Numbered from the stretch's first letter, positions 44,101 through 55,039 are shown. The stretch is DNA of 64,000 nucleotides from Polytrichum commune (GCA_950295325.1 OX485804.1:54190001-54254000); one strand, 5' to 3'. Notes: generated by a model from the letters alone, not told the origin. Translations and numbers: made by a program.

Positions 44101-47100
44101 TGTGCAGGTTGAGAGTCTCAATTCGCAGGGCCCATTACAAGTAGAGGTGAGTTGGATAGTTGTTGAATAATTTGTTAAGCAAGTTTTTTGAGTTCTAGCT
44201 TTCTAAGCATGGTTTTATTGTTTGTGTTTTTGTTAGGCTCTCGCAATGAGCGAAGATGCCGTTCAAGCAGTTGCCGACACGGATCCCGTGGTGTGTGAGC
44301 TTGAGCTTCGGAAATCACAAAAGGAGGACTCCATTGGTGTTATCCAACGCCTTCGGATTAAGCCAACATGTAAGTCCCGCTTATCCATTCCTTTATGCCG
44401 CTTGAGAGCCCTCCCTCTCGTCCGTCCTATCAGTGAGGTTGAGGTGCAGCGCTTGGAATGTGAATTTGTAATGGGATACCGAGAGGGTGATCGGGTTCTT
44501 TACGTGTCTTCTTTCAACGACGTTCCCGTGGACCTCCCCATTCCCCCTGGCATTATAGCCTCTTGGAGCCCTCTCTGGCAAGAGGCCTCCGCAGAATTTG
44601 ACGCCAAGCTCAAGGAGGATCCGGATCTTGCACATTTCGCCGGGAAGATGTTCTTCGTCTGGGAAGGCAATCATCGTCTCACCGCTTGGTGGAGACACAT
44701 CAATAACCACCACGCCGATGACAAGAGTTGGCATATCTCGGTGGATTGCATTGTTGTTGACCCTAGAGGATACACCGGTATATTCCTCAATGCCATGAGC
44801 GACATTAATTGGTAAGCTCATTCATTTTTTTTATTCATTTTTCATTTTTGTTTCAATTCTTTTTCATTCTTTTCAGCTCACGTTCCTCACATATTTTTTC
44901 TCAGGTCAACCGAGCATGATTATGTCAAGGCAAACATTCCGGCCAAGCTCCTTCGAATCCGCACTTTTGGGAGGTTAGAGTTGTCCACCTTCAAGGATCT
45001 TATATCGCCATCTGACTACAAAGCATGCGAGAAGATAAAGGAGAGTCGCCCAACTTGGTACACCTTGACCGCGGATGTGTTCGTTAAGTTTCTTTACAAG
45101 GTATGGTTTTATGCATTCAATCATTTAGAGCTTCCAACATAGATAATTTCCATACCGATTATATGAACTCACAAGGTCATTTCTTGCAGAGAGACATTTC
45201 GGCTCAAGCAGACTTTGCAGTGAGGCATTACCGTGAGACCACACCCGTTGCAGAGAGGTCGGCCACTGAGATTTGGAATGTTATGACCAAGGCCCAGGAG
45301 AGAACAATCAAAAGTATTCGGGCCCGTTCTTTTGAGAAGTACATATCCGTTGCACACCCTGACAATAGAGAGGATTTCTTTCATGAGGTACTCTTTTGAA
45401 CTCAAATCACTCTTGAACGCAATTCATCCAAATCACTCTTCAACTCTATTACTCTTTTGAACTCAAATCATTTTTATTTTGTACACAGATTGACCGTCAT
45501 TTTAATGAGTTCTCTTCGACGGACATGACAATTGAAAAATTGCAAAAAATTGTCACATGCCCGGTCGAAGCTTCGTTCAAAGCTAAGTGGCTTCACTGGT
45601 GGAACGCCCCCCTTCGTGAAAGGTTAGATAACAAGTTCCCCGTCGACAAGCCTATGAGGGAGAGGGCTTTGGACGACTGGCTACACAAGGCGTCCTTCTG
45701 GGCTCAAGTAAATCCATTCCTCGGCCTTCTTCATTTTCATTTTCCTCTATTCCATTTATCTCATATCTAATCATCTCCTTCTCTGCAGTTGGAGAAAGAA
45801 GTCGCGGTTGAAATTGAGACCTTAGAGGAGAGCCTCTCCGTCGACATTGATTGGGACGCATCAGAAACTATCTTGCGCCCTCGTGAGTACGTTGATCATT
45901 GGCGGATTGTCCTTTGGGACAAGGCCTTCAAGCCTTATCTCGGCGATAAGCCTGACATCGCATTTGCCAAAGGTGATAATCTCTTGGAGTTCGAGGAGGG
46001 GGCTCTCGCTATTAAGCGTGTAGCCTATCGGTAATACATCTATCCTCCACTTTGCACCTCTCCTTAATATCATTTCTTGCTCGTTTTGTTGGTTTTCTTA
46101 CATTCTTGTTTTGTCATGTAGGTATATCATGAGAGAATTGGTTGTGAAGAATGCATTGGCCTCATCTTCCTTGCCGGACTACCTCTCGGACTGGGTGAAT
46201 ATTTTTTCTAGCCTCTGCGTATATACGACCGCGCAAACAAACAAGTTTTCCGAATTGCACTTGCAGGGTGGTGGATGGTACTTGGATTGTGCTGCAGGAT
46301 TTGTCCCCGGGGAAGAGAAGGCTTTGTTTGCTAGCCTTGTGGGTAGTGCTCTGGATAATAACATTGTTACCTTGGAGGACCCTGACATCGTTGAGCTTCC
46401 CCCTCCTCCTCCTAAGGCACCAAGGAGAAAGGGCAGAGCAAAGAAGACCGCCACTCAAGCATCTTCCCAAATTCTCACTCGGTCTGCTTCTAAGACCCCG
46501 GTTGAGCCACCCACCCTTCCACACAGTCCATCTATCGCTCCCTCCGTTGCTCCCTCTCTTGCCCCTTCTGTTACTCCATCTGCATTTCATCCACAATCTC
46601 TTGCCACTCCATCTCATAGTGGCACTTCTCTCCTCTCTTTGCCTCGCAAGAGGAAGGCCGCTCTCTTGGATACCAGTGCCACCTCTTCGGATGCCACTAA
46701 CACGCTTACCCTCATCGAAAATGTGGACATGGTTCAACTAATGCTGGATTCCGAGGTTGCCGGAGGTCCCCTCCCCGCATATACCCGCATCTAAGAGTTC
46801 ATTGCCAAGGTTTGTATACTTGCCTTCGTCAATTCTCAATTTTTTTTCCTTTGCTTTGTTTATTTCTTTCCTTCTTGTTTTCTCATGAAGTTTCAATTGC
46901 AGGTTGGGGCAGGTCGTTCCCGTGTGAACACCTCGACTACAACTCACAAGGGCCTCGATTTGCTCTTCGCCGACATTCCCGAAAATTTGCCGGTGCCGAA
47001 CATCTCCACCGATGTTCCTGCTTGGAACAAGCTCCATGAATCATACTATGAGTGTCTTTTTGCATTTGCGAAATCTAACCTCTATGATCATGGTGTCCTT

Positions 47101-48218
47101 GTTCTTGCCCATTGTGCGAGTGCCAGTGTTTCTAGGAGTATTTTCGATTGGGCACACACTTATGACTTCTACGTCGCGGAAGATTGGTTTGGAATGAATG
47201 ATTTAGACCTCCAATCTCCCGTTGTTCCCTCTGGAGTGGTAAGCAAGTCTCCCTCTCTTCCCCTTCCGTATTGCTTATCATTTCAATTTCAATTCAATTT
47301 CAATTCCATTTCATTTCAATTCAATTTCATTTTCATTGTTGCAGACTCGGAAGTTCAACATCAAAGTTCTTGTTCGTGTTAACTCCGTTCTTAGAGTGCG
47401 GGAGGAGGCCATACAAGAGTATGGTTACAACCTCCAACGAGATGGATGGTTGAATACCTTCACCGATGAGAAGAGCCAGACGATGCGCAGTGATGGGGTA
47501 CCTTGGCGAGGTGCCCGTGAGAAGCATCCTATTTTTTTTTCCATCCTTCTCGCTACTCTCACCGACAAGAATGATGTTATTATGGACTGGCAGTGTGGTG
47601 TAGGTACGCCTTCTTTTTCAACTTCATCCTTACTTTGAATTTTCCATTATTTTTCCTTGACTAGTTTTCATACTAACATTTTACCTCTCTTTGCTTTAGG
47701 TGGTTCGATTACAGCATGTCGCTCCCTTGAGCGGCATATTGTGGCCCTTGAGAGTGACCCCGTCATTTTCAATTCACTCCTACTCCCCATGCGCGATCCC
47801 CAGCCTGCGCGTATATCTCGCTCAGTTGCCGCACCGTCTACATCTATCTTTGATCCTCCTCAAAAGATGACCAAGAGGGCATTCGGATTTCTTTGTGCGT
47901 AAGTTTGCTTTCTATATTTTGCCATGTTTGCTTTGATTTCAAATTCTCATTTTCTAGTGTCATCATGTTTCTAATCCTTTTGCTTGGGTGTTTAGAGAGC
48001 CAGCGGAGGTCGCAGTCATTCGTCGAGACATGTTTTCAAGTCCTCCGAAGCCGTTTGAGCTTCCCCCGTATGCTAGTGCAATGGCGGATTGTTTTGCGAA
48101 GGCGGAGTCCCCATCTCCTCCTCGCGTTCGTCATTTCTCGCGTGGAACACGAAATCTTTTCTTGTTAGAAGCAAATGAGGGTGAGGAGAGTGATAGGGAA
48201 TGTTCTCCAAGCCCTTAG
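38199..48218 (+). CDS. ParB-like / N4-N6 DNA methyltransferase-like fusion gene, 13 exons
   Basis: Exons: 38199-38552, 38698-39147, 44015-44146, 44237-44811, 44905-45100, 45190-45387, 45489-45707, 45789-46030, 46122-46809, 46903-47238, 47345-47603, 47700-47898, 47996-48218; all GT-AG, frame kept, 1357 codons with the final TAG. Residues 1-312 are basic/acidic low complexity (KKKKRRRSS; RGRGRGRG). Residues about 370-520 resemble the ParB/sulfiredoxin-like fold: PISEVEVQRL, then WEGNHRLTAWW (456-464), then WHISVDCIVVD. After a Pro/Ser-rich linker, 1019-1356 follow the beta-class amino-methyltransferase order: LLFADIPENLP in the motif IV place (DPPY expected), a VLVLAHC strand, EKHPIFFSILLATL (motif X) and DWQCGVGGS (motif I, FxGxG). 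ParB-methylase fusions are known from phages. An in-frame TAA at 46792-46794 (codon 1013) precedes the methylase part. Exons 1-2 may be a separate gene, since intron 2 is 4.87 kb. Confidence 0.72.
39837..39858. repeat. Second hairpin family, copy 1 (of 4)
   Basis: CCCACGGGCG-AA-CGCCCGTGGG, a 10-bp stem with a 2-base loop, followed by GCCATGTAACAAGTAAC. The other copies are 42646-42667, 42716-42737 (both with a T-A instead of C-G pair) and 43110-43131 (another paired change). Confidence 0.9.
40248..41220. repeat. 486-bp higher-order duplication within the satellite
   Basis: Sites at 40248, 40365 and 40638 correspond to 40734, 40851 and 41125 (offset 486-487). The two copies of the intervening 270 bp (CCCTCGATCAGCAGTCCCC...) are nearly identical. 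Each contains the inverted pair CATCTACATTTCACGTAGATG and a G homopolymer of differing length. A 307-bp higher-order unit relates 42067-42373 to 42374-42680. Confidence 0.85.
42646..42737. repeat. Second hairpin family, copies 2 and 3
   Basis: Two copies of CCCACGGGTG-AA-CACCCGTGGG at 42646-42667 and 42716-42737, exactly 70 bp apart, each followed by GCCATGTAACARGTAA. Relative to copy 1, one stem pair changed from C-G to T-A on both arms. Confidence 0.9.
43110..43131. repeat. Second hairpin family, copy 4
   Basis: CTCACGGGTG-AA-CACCCGTGAG: the second pair is T-A instead of C-G, changed on both arms, so the stem is intact. The preceding 320 bp (42780-43100) is AT-rich and unrelated to the satellite units. 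Confidence 0.88.
46792..46794 (+). other. In-frame TAA inside exon 9 of the fusion gene
   Basis: The frame reads ...TACCCGCATC-TAA-GAGTTCATTGCCAAG and then the donor GTTTGT. A CAA-to-TAA change would explain it. If read as a stop, the product ends at residue 1012 and lacks the methyltransferase-like part, although the later exons keep frame and splice sites. Confidence 0.75.
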
Positions 48219-48273
48219 TTTATCATTTTGGTTTTGGAGATTATAACTCCGTTTGTTGTTGTTATCCGGCTTT

Positions 48274-48279
48274 AATAAA
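48274..48279 (+). terminator. Polyadenylation signal of the fusion gene
   Basis: AATAAA 56 bp after the TAG stop at 48216-48218, followed by a T/G-rich stretch (GTTGTGTGTTGG). Confidence 0.6.
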
Positions 48280-48501
48280 AGTTGTGTGTTGGTTTTATTT
48301 TTGATATCCGGCGCAAGTTTTATTCTTTCTTTCCATTATTTCATATTCATATGTCAACCCGCATTGCATTCTTTATTTTTTCTTCATCGTTCGGATCTCT
48401 TAACTTCTAGTCACAAAACAATCTAGCTCTCGGCTCTTAGTGTGAGATCTTAGTTATAGGGGGACCATACTTTCTATTAGTGTGGATGGTTTATTTTATG
48501 G

Positions 48502-48810
48502 TTGTGCACACTAATCACATTGGCCGTCTTCCAATCCCAATTGCTATATAGCAATTGGAAGTTTTGTTTGGCACGCGAACATAACCTCGTCAAACTTTTT
48601 AAATTGAAATTCATGTTGTTCTCAAAGAGCCGGCACGTCACCTCAAAAATTTCCAAGAGGATTCTAAGGTTGGACTTGGGGGATTTGTCTTTGAGGTCTT
48701 TGGCTAAGCTAAGGACTGAATTGGAAGGCTGTTATGGTGCGACGGAGTTTTATGGCATGTTCTTTGGATCATTTTACCCATATTGGACATGCCCGGCAGA
48801 TAGGGTGTAG
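48502..48810 (+). CDS. Unrecognised open frame at the right end of the giant element
   Basis: A frame of 102 codons. Its last 60 residues (SKISKRILRLDLGDLSLRSL... ending in PYWTCPADRV) look exon-like; the first part, with many Leu and Phe, does not. A 22-bp perfect palindrome (48537-48558, arm CCAATTGCTAT) lies inside it, which argues against a real N-terminus. No domain is recognised. It could be a terminal exon of a lost gene or chance. Confidence 0.2.
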   Translation: MCTLITLAVFQSQLLYSNWKFCLAREHNLVKLFKLKFMLFSKSRHVTSKISKRILRLDLGDLSLRSLAKLRTELEGCYGATEFYGMFFGSFYPYWTCPADRV

Positions 48811-49172
48811 ATGGCCCTAAACTAGAGTATATAGTTATTTTAACTAACTACCCATTTTTGTAAGTCTTGAGGTTGGCTACATTTTGTTGACCAATAAAAT
48901 ATTTTGTGTATGGTATTTTGATTTCAATTTGGTGACGTCAGCCCTAATTTAATATGATACATTTGAAAACATATACTATAAGATGTTTGATAACAAATGC
49001 AATCTTCCACGCCTATAGGATCCGTTGGTTTCTCAAACAATTCTGGGTTATTATGTCCACGGGAATGGGGGTACCTTTCCAAATATAGAATTCAAACTAT
49101 CTCTAATTCCACGGAAATAGGCACTGCTTCTCCTAAAATTACCCAACAAAATCTAAATTTTCCGCTCTCCGC

Positions 49173-49201
49173 TCTCCGCTCTCCGCTCTACGCTCACATA
49201 C
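49173..49201 (-). repeat. Right inner terminal inverted repeat of the giant element
   Basis: Perfect 29-bp inverted partner of 33066-33094. Here the CTCCGCT unit is repeated four times (49161-49188) without the spacer seen at the left end. Confidence 0.9.
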
Positions 49202-49351
49202 TTGAGTTTCCCGTGTAAATCCAAATAATAAGTAACACTTAGTATCATATTTACTGTAGCATACGCCTCAAAATAGGATAAATGACACTATTCCACATGT
49301 AACACTAAATACCATAAACGGTGTAATGGCGTTGGTGAGAATTATACCCTC

Positions 49352-51116
49352 CGGGTGAACCTAGAGATAGGTACACGCACAACATGGAAGAAACCTGAGA
49401 GCCAAAGTTGCAATTATCATCAGGCGTATCCTTGAAAGCCGTATTTACCTGTATACGAGCTTGTACCGAGTGTGTCATTTTGCAATAAACTGAAACTCTG
49501 TGTGAAAATGAAAGATACCCTTGGTTTTAAGTAAGAGCTTTCGAGAGAGTACGGATACTGTATATAAGCTCAACTCTGATCGTACACAAGGACATTCAGC
49601 GTACATGCTACACTTCACCGAGAGACAGACCATAATCATCAGAGGGTTTAGTAACTTTCTCCTCTCATTGTTGAAAGATAAACAGGCCTAATTTGGTTAC
49701 TTATCTCAAATGGTCACTATTACATAACATTATTAAGTAGCTAGAGGATGGTCCAAAGAAAGAGGTTGTCATTGACAAACTCTGATAATTTATAATACAC
49801 AGTTTGAGTGTCGAAAAGTGTACATTGTACAGTTTGAGTGCTTCCCATAAACATGGAATTCCATAATTAAAAAGGAGAAACTTGTTGGTCCAATACTTGG
49901 TGTAACAGAATGCAGATAAGGAGCTTAGTGATGTTAAGTATTTGTATGGTATGCGGTTAAGTAGAGATCTAAGAATGGACATCAAAATGATATTTATTTC
50001 AAATAGATTGGATTATGTTCTTAAAATTTGCTAATCATTTTATGTTTGATATTCAACTTGATTTGAAGGTGGGGAGGGAGGAGGCTATAAGATTAATTAA
50101 CAAGAAAAAGAATCTTAAGTTTGATGATGAATAGAATACTCATATGAGCTCCAAAAATTATGAGAGGATTGCCTACGAAAGTGATTTGGATTCAATGATC
50201 AACTTGTATTGCTCACATGTTCCTCAAAGGAAGTGGGTGCACAATATAAGATGTGTGTGTTTAAATCCCACTTGCCTTGAGATAATTAAGTATATCCAAA
50301 ACCAACACTTGACCTAAATCCAACACCTACAAATCTTGTATGATAAGAATATGATGACTATGGTGATGTACATCTTCTGAAACCCTGAAATAGGTAATGC
50401 TTTTAGGTCGCCTACAAATGAACATTTTTGCATACAATGCAGAGAGGATGCGTTCTTTGCTGCGTTAGAATCCTCGCAAATAAGAAATGTATGTAAAAAC
50501 TTAACATTCCTAATACTAGCTCATGTGCCCAACGATTATTCTGTTGGTTTTACATATACTTACCTTATAGCAAAGCTAGAATTTACTGATGTGAATTTCG
50601 GGTACAATGATTAAATACTTTGTTTGGTCATACTCTCAATTATATACGTATTTGTACATAATACATACCCCAAGAGTGCAATACACTAACCTGCCTGCCA
50701 ACCTAGTATACTGTGGAGGCAAGGTACTGATTGTGAGTGGAAGTAATGGTTTAACGTGAATTATTTGCTCCTATACAACTTTACTACTTAAAGTTCACGT
50801 CATTGCTATCATCGGATTTAATATAAGTTGAGATGCTTTAATAGATTCACATCAGTTGTTCCATCAGAAAGTTGACAGTACTAGCAGTGATGTGGAACTC
50901 CATCGTTGGATTCACTCACTTCAATATATTCCAAGAGAACCAGGTGGGGTATAGGCTCTCTCTGTAAGTACTTCACAATGTTATGCAATTTCCTGACCTT
51001 TAGTGCCCTGTAATGGACTGTAAGGCCGGGAAGGGGGCAAGGTGTTTGTGGGCCTTATGTGGCCACTCTTTCTGAATCGAACAGCTATATTTGATTTGTA
51101 TGTAACTTGTAGTTAA
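49352..51116. other. Interval without a supported gene
   Basis: AT-rich; short frames only (for example 49701-49985 on the minus strand), with no recognisable content or splice-framed exon. I see nothing else. Confidence 0.4.
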
Positions 51117-51455
51117 GGGCTGGTTCACATGGGGTCCCAAGTCCCACTTATAAATAGCAAGTCCCAATTTGGAGGCAAAGTTTCAACTTCTGAGTCTTAA
51201 TGAACCATTAAAATATGTCTAATTATCTTTGAAGTTAGATCTTGATTGTTTTATGCAAAAACATTGCGGAAGTTGTATTGAGAGTTGGGTCTAGCTTTCT
51301 GTTTGACCTAAGTCTCAATACAAGTCCCAAGCTTCACTTCCAAAAAGTGATGCCCTGTAGGCATCCATGTCGTACTTGGAGCTTGGGACTTGGGACCCCA
51401 TGGCTGAGATTGCATGGATTGACCTCAAGTCACTTGTGAAATCGTGTGAACCGGC
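51117..51455. mobile_element. MITE with GGCTGGTTCACA ends
   Basis: The left GGGCTGGTTCACATGG is mirrored by CGTGTGAACCGGCC at the right, and a second inverted pair CATGGGGTCCCAAGTCCCA / TGGGACTTGGGACCCCATG lies just inside. The left flank is TTAA, the right TCCA, so the expected TWA duplication is not preserved. End sequence suggests a PIF/Harbinger relative. Confidence 0.6.
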
Positions 51456-51838
51456 CTCCAAAATGGAGCTAAAATAATGTGAATTATGATGAGATTGGGT
51501 TGTGTGCTTTATGTTTATAGACATCATTCTAGGTTCAATGGTTAATGCAATTGGATTTGGGATGGTTAATGTAGATCACTTGACGAGAAAGAAAATCTTC
51601 AATTTGGCTTCTTCTGACTTTTAGCATTTCAACTCTAATTTGGAAAGTTGAATGGCAATCTAAGTTCATGATTCCTAAACGCTAACTACACGAGACAATT
51701 CTCAAACTGATCTAGATGTCAAAATTGTTTGTGGAGTTGGAAGTGATCACAATAAGGATACATACTTTATTGGTCTAAGAAAATCATGTTGGTTTTTTAG
51801 TGTGTGGCATCAAAATTGATGTCCCAAGTTAAATATAT

Positions 51839-52108
51839 TGAAGCACAATAGAACTAGCCATCAGATTGCACAAGCAAATACACATACACAAAAGCATATG
51901 AATAATGTTTGGAGTGAGATGATCACTTCCTTTCCTTATATTGTGCATTCCTTTCAATTCAACACTGTTGGTTCATACTATTTATATGGGATATTTTTAC
52001 TCCCACTGCCCACAAACCATATGGGTTTATTCAACCCATGTTCATTAATATACCTTTAACAATCATAATCATATGACTATAATATAATCTAATGCTCTAA
52101 GTTCAACA
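51839..52108 (-). repeat. Ty1/copia 3' LTR
   Basis: Direct repeat partner of 55040-55290. Landmarks shared in order are GATTGCACAAGCAAATAC, GAGTGAGATGATCAC, ACAAACCATATGGG and CAATCTAATGCTCTAA-like sequence. Confidence 0.75.
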
Positions 52109-52360
52109 AATCCATTTTGCGAGTAGTCAAAACATTGGAATTTCATTGCCTTTAATAGTGATTTTTGTTTCTCTTTTGCAAGTGCCATGTTATTGAATAA
52201 TATGACTTCACAGAATTTCAAAGAATCACCAAATTAGGTTACATTGACCTTTTCTTTACCATGTTGGGACAATATATGGTTCTTCCATCATTCTCTAAGC
52301 ACCCGATGTTTCCATATGGAGTATCTTTGGTTTATTAAAGGTTGTCCTTCTCCATAAACA

Positions 52361-52762
52361 TCTAGAATTGGTTTCATTCTTTCATTACAATTTTCGTGGG
52401 ACGGAGGTGTTGAAGAACACTATTTGCTTGTTGGTCCTCTTGAAATATAACTTAGTTATCTCCCACATATTGTTCACGCTCCTTAATATCTTTACCATCA
52501 TCAATCGCATGTTATTTGCAAGATTCGTCCACCCCAACCACCACGGCTTGGACAACATTTCAAAATTATTCAAAATACTTATACTATCCTTTATGAACAC
52601 AACATCTCTTATGGGACCACACACATCCAAATGTACAATCTCCAAAGGCTTAGTTTCTCGTTCCCACCCATCATTGGAAAACAATGTCCTATGTTGCCAA
52701 ACTACAATGCATTTTTCACAAATCAACGCAGGTGTGGGACAACCAATTTTGCTATGATTCAT
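52361..52762 (-). pseudogene. Ty1/copia GAG-pre-integrase and integrase start
   Basis: The minus-strand frame contains CEKCIVVWQHRTLFSNDGWE and then KPLEIVHLDVCGPI, the signature of the copia pre-integrase zinc region and the first catalytic Asp of integrase (HLDVCGP). The sequence then degenerates and ends near the LTR without the DDE remainder, RT or RNase H. Confidence 0.88.
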
Positions 52763-53199
52763 GCCACTTATTATCCTTTACAATGCATGAACACTATTCA
52801 CATTTAAATACCTAAGCCAACGATGCTAAAGTTCAAGTGCACCGTTTTTCTTCGATGATTGTGCCAAATTAACTACATCCATTTTATGCACCTTGGTAAA
52901 GTTGATTCCATATAAATTTCTTTGTAATAGTCCCATTATAATCATCTCTCCATCCATGCCTCCCACAATACATTTATTTTAGTTGAACTGCATTTTAACC
53001 CAATTGACAAAAGTTTGCTCACCACGAGCAAATTATCTTATAACTTGGACACATTAAAGGCATATTTAATGCAAATTCTCTTTGTTTTGCCTTTCGCCAT
53101 CACATCAACAACAACGGAACCCATTTCAATTGCTTTCATACTGCTATTACCTCCTAAATGAACATTGCGTGGAGTAGTTATCGCATATGTCTCAAATGC

Positions 53200-54044
53200 T
53201 CTTATAGAAACTCATATGTTCCATTGTTCTATAATCCATAATTCTTGTATACATACTCTCCGAATATGCTTCATGTTGTGTTGCAAATATGTAGTCATGA
53301 GATTCTTTTGTGTTATTTGCATTCTCTTTCTCCTTGTTCTTTGCAATGTAACAAAACGTACAATATGGCCTTGTTTACCACAATAGTAGTTCGTCTTCGC
53401 ATCTTTGTGTGAAGATGAATTGATTACTTTGCTTTGACACAATATCATTGCGACATCATCACTTGGGATTCCTTCCTCTTGGACATTTCGTGCATCAAAT
53501 ATGCCGTCACGTACTCTATAGTACGTCCCTTCATTGATATGATCTCCAAAGTGGTGATCAAAATTCATACGAAGATGACAAACTCTCGAACAAAGTTATG
53601 CGAACATCATCATTTTTCACATGTACCTACAAGCATGCAAGTTGATCGCAAATGCCTTCATCTTGTTGACGTGGTCTAACAAGTCATCACCTTCTTGCAT
53701 CTTGTACATAAAGAACTTACGCCGAATGAAGAGAATATTGGACAAGCTCATCTTCTTATGGATGTTACAAAGGACCTTTCATGCCTCCATTGCAACTTTT
53801 GATGTGTGTAAGTTGATTGTCCGCCAAATTAAGCGCAATGATGGACAATGGCTTTTGGACAAGCCTTTCATTTTCTTTTTACACAGTGGAATCAACGTTG
53901 GAATATGGTGTTTTTCTCATATTTGTCCACAATGTCCCAAAGGTCCATGAAAGCCAACCATGTCTCCAATTTAAAATTCTAAAGATTAAAGTTCTTTCTA
54001 TTGAACTTGTCAATGACTCAAGCACCCTCACTATCAAGTGACGT
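53200..54044 (-). pseudogene. Ty1/copia gag remnant
   Basis: Frames on the minus strand give FNLxNFKLETWLAFMDLWDIVDK-like sequence near 53930-54010 (typical copia gag start), KMQEGDDLLDHVNKMKAFA near 53640-53700 (central gag), and a worn zinc knuckle YYCGKQGHIVRFV near 53360-53395 (CCHC with a missing Cys). Frameshifts and stops separate them. Confidence 0.82.
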
Positions 54045-54159
54045 TATTTTACGCTCAAACGCTGGGAATAAAATCTATAATCATTCAAATCAATATTCTT
54101 TTAGCAATTGTATGCACTCAATAGCTTCACAAACCTCAATCTACCCCTATTACATTAAA

Positions 54160-54965
54160 TGAACCCCTTTTTGAACTCAAAGATACCCTTGCACCTCTAT
54201 CCGTACAAATGAGGCATTTTTGCCCTAAAATGTGTCTTTGCACCTCAATTTATTCAAACGAGATCATTCTACTCTAAATTGTATATTTGCACCCTTAATT
54301 CACTCAAGTCATATATTCTTAAACTCAAATAAGCCCTCTTGCTCTCAAAATGCCTTTGCATCCTCAATTCACTCATATAAGCCGTCTTATTCTCAATTGT
54401 GCCTTTGCACTCCCAATTCATTCAAATCATATCCTCTAGAATAAAGATATGTCTTCTTCCTCTCAAATTTGCCTCTGCATCCTCATCCACTCATATACCC
54501 CCTTTCATTTTTAACTATGCCTTTGCACTCTCAATCCACTCAAGTTTGTTCCTCTTGAGCTATCTTGCTCCCAATTACACCTTTTCACTTTCGACCCCTC
54601 AAATCAAACTTTCTTCAACTTTAATGTACATTTGCACCTTCAAACGACTCAAATTGGACCCTCTACAAATCACTCAAATTAGGCCCTCTTGAACTTAAAT
54701 GTGTTTTGCATCCTCAATTTACTCAAATCATCTTCAATACCCTCACATATATACATTTGCACTTAACCAACTTAAATCAATACTCTATTGCATCAAATAT
54801 GCATTCAAGGATAACAAACACTTAATGCAATACTTACACCTCCAAATATGTACTTGTACACCTATAATGCTTCAAACATTTAAACCTCCAAACCCCAATG
54901 ATGCTCCAAATGTGCACCAATGCACATCCAACATAAAGCACCCCAAAGACTCCTCCAAGCACTAG
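54160..54965. repeat. Degenerate tandem repeat, about 50-60 bp units
   Basis: Repeats of CTCAAATTGTGCCTTTGCACYCTCAATTCACTCAAATCA... continue from about 54180 into a looser T/C-rich stretch. They lie between gag and the 5' LTR of the copia element, its leader region. The open frames here are by-products of the repeat. Confidence 0.7.
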
Positions 54966-55039
54966 AGTCACTCAAGATCCACTCCTTTACCAACTAGCAA
55001 TCACTTATCCCACAACTTACGTGAGTGGGCCATAACATA

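Larger units (their letters stand above)
32307..49351. mobile_element. Giant Mutator-like TIR transposon with ParB-methyltransferase cargo
   Basis: Inner ends: GTATGTGAGCGTAGAGCGGA and nine further bases (33066-33094) recur as a perfect 29-bp inverted copy at 49173-49201. Outside these, 32869-32913 matches 49214-49258 inverted (39 of 45 bases), a TATGGTATYTAGTGT block (about 32376) matches 49300-49316 inverted, and the outermost GAGGGTATA (32307) mirrors TATACCCTC (49343-49351). The safe extent is 33066-49201; the likely extent is 32307-49351. It contains a transposase, a ParB/DNA-methylase gene and a small gene. I found no target duplication; the left edge is disturbed by a pogo-like insertion. 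Confidence 0.8.

Noticed and set aside
46162-46741. Long minus- and plus-frame alternatives in exon 9
   Set aside because: Shadows of the Pro/Ser-rich linker of the fusion gene, which alone joins in frame to the flanking exons.
54232-54965. Three consecutive plus-strand frames
   Set aside because: They follow the degenerate 50-60-bp tandem repeat in the copia leader and have no independent support.
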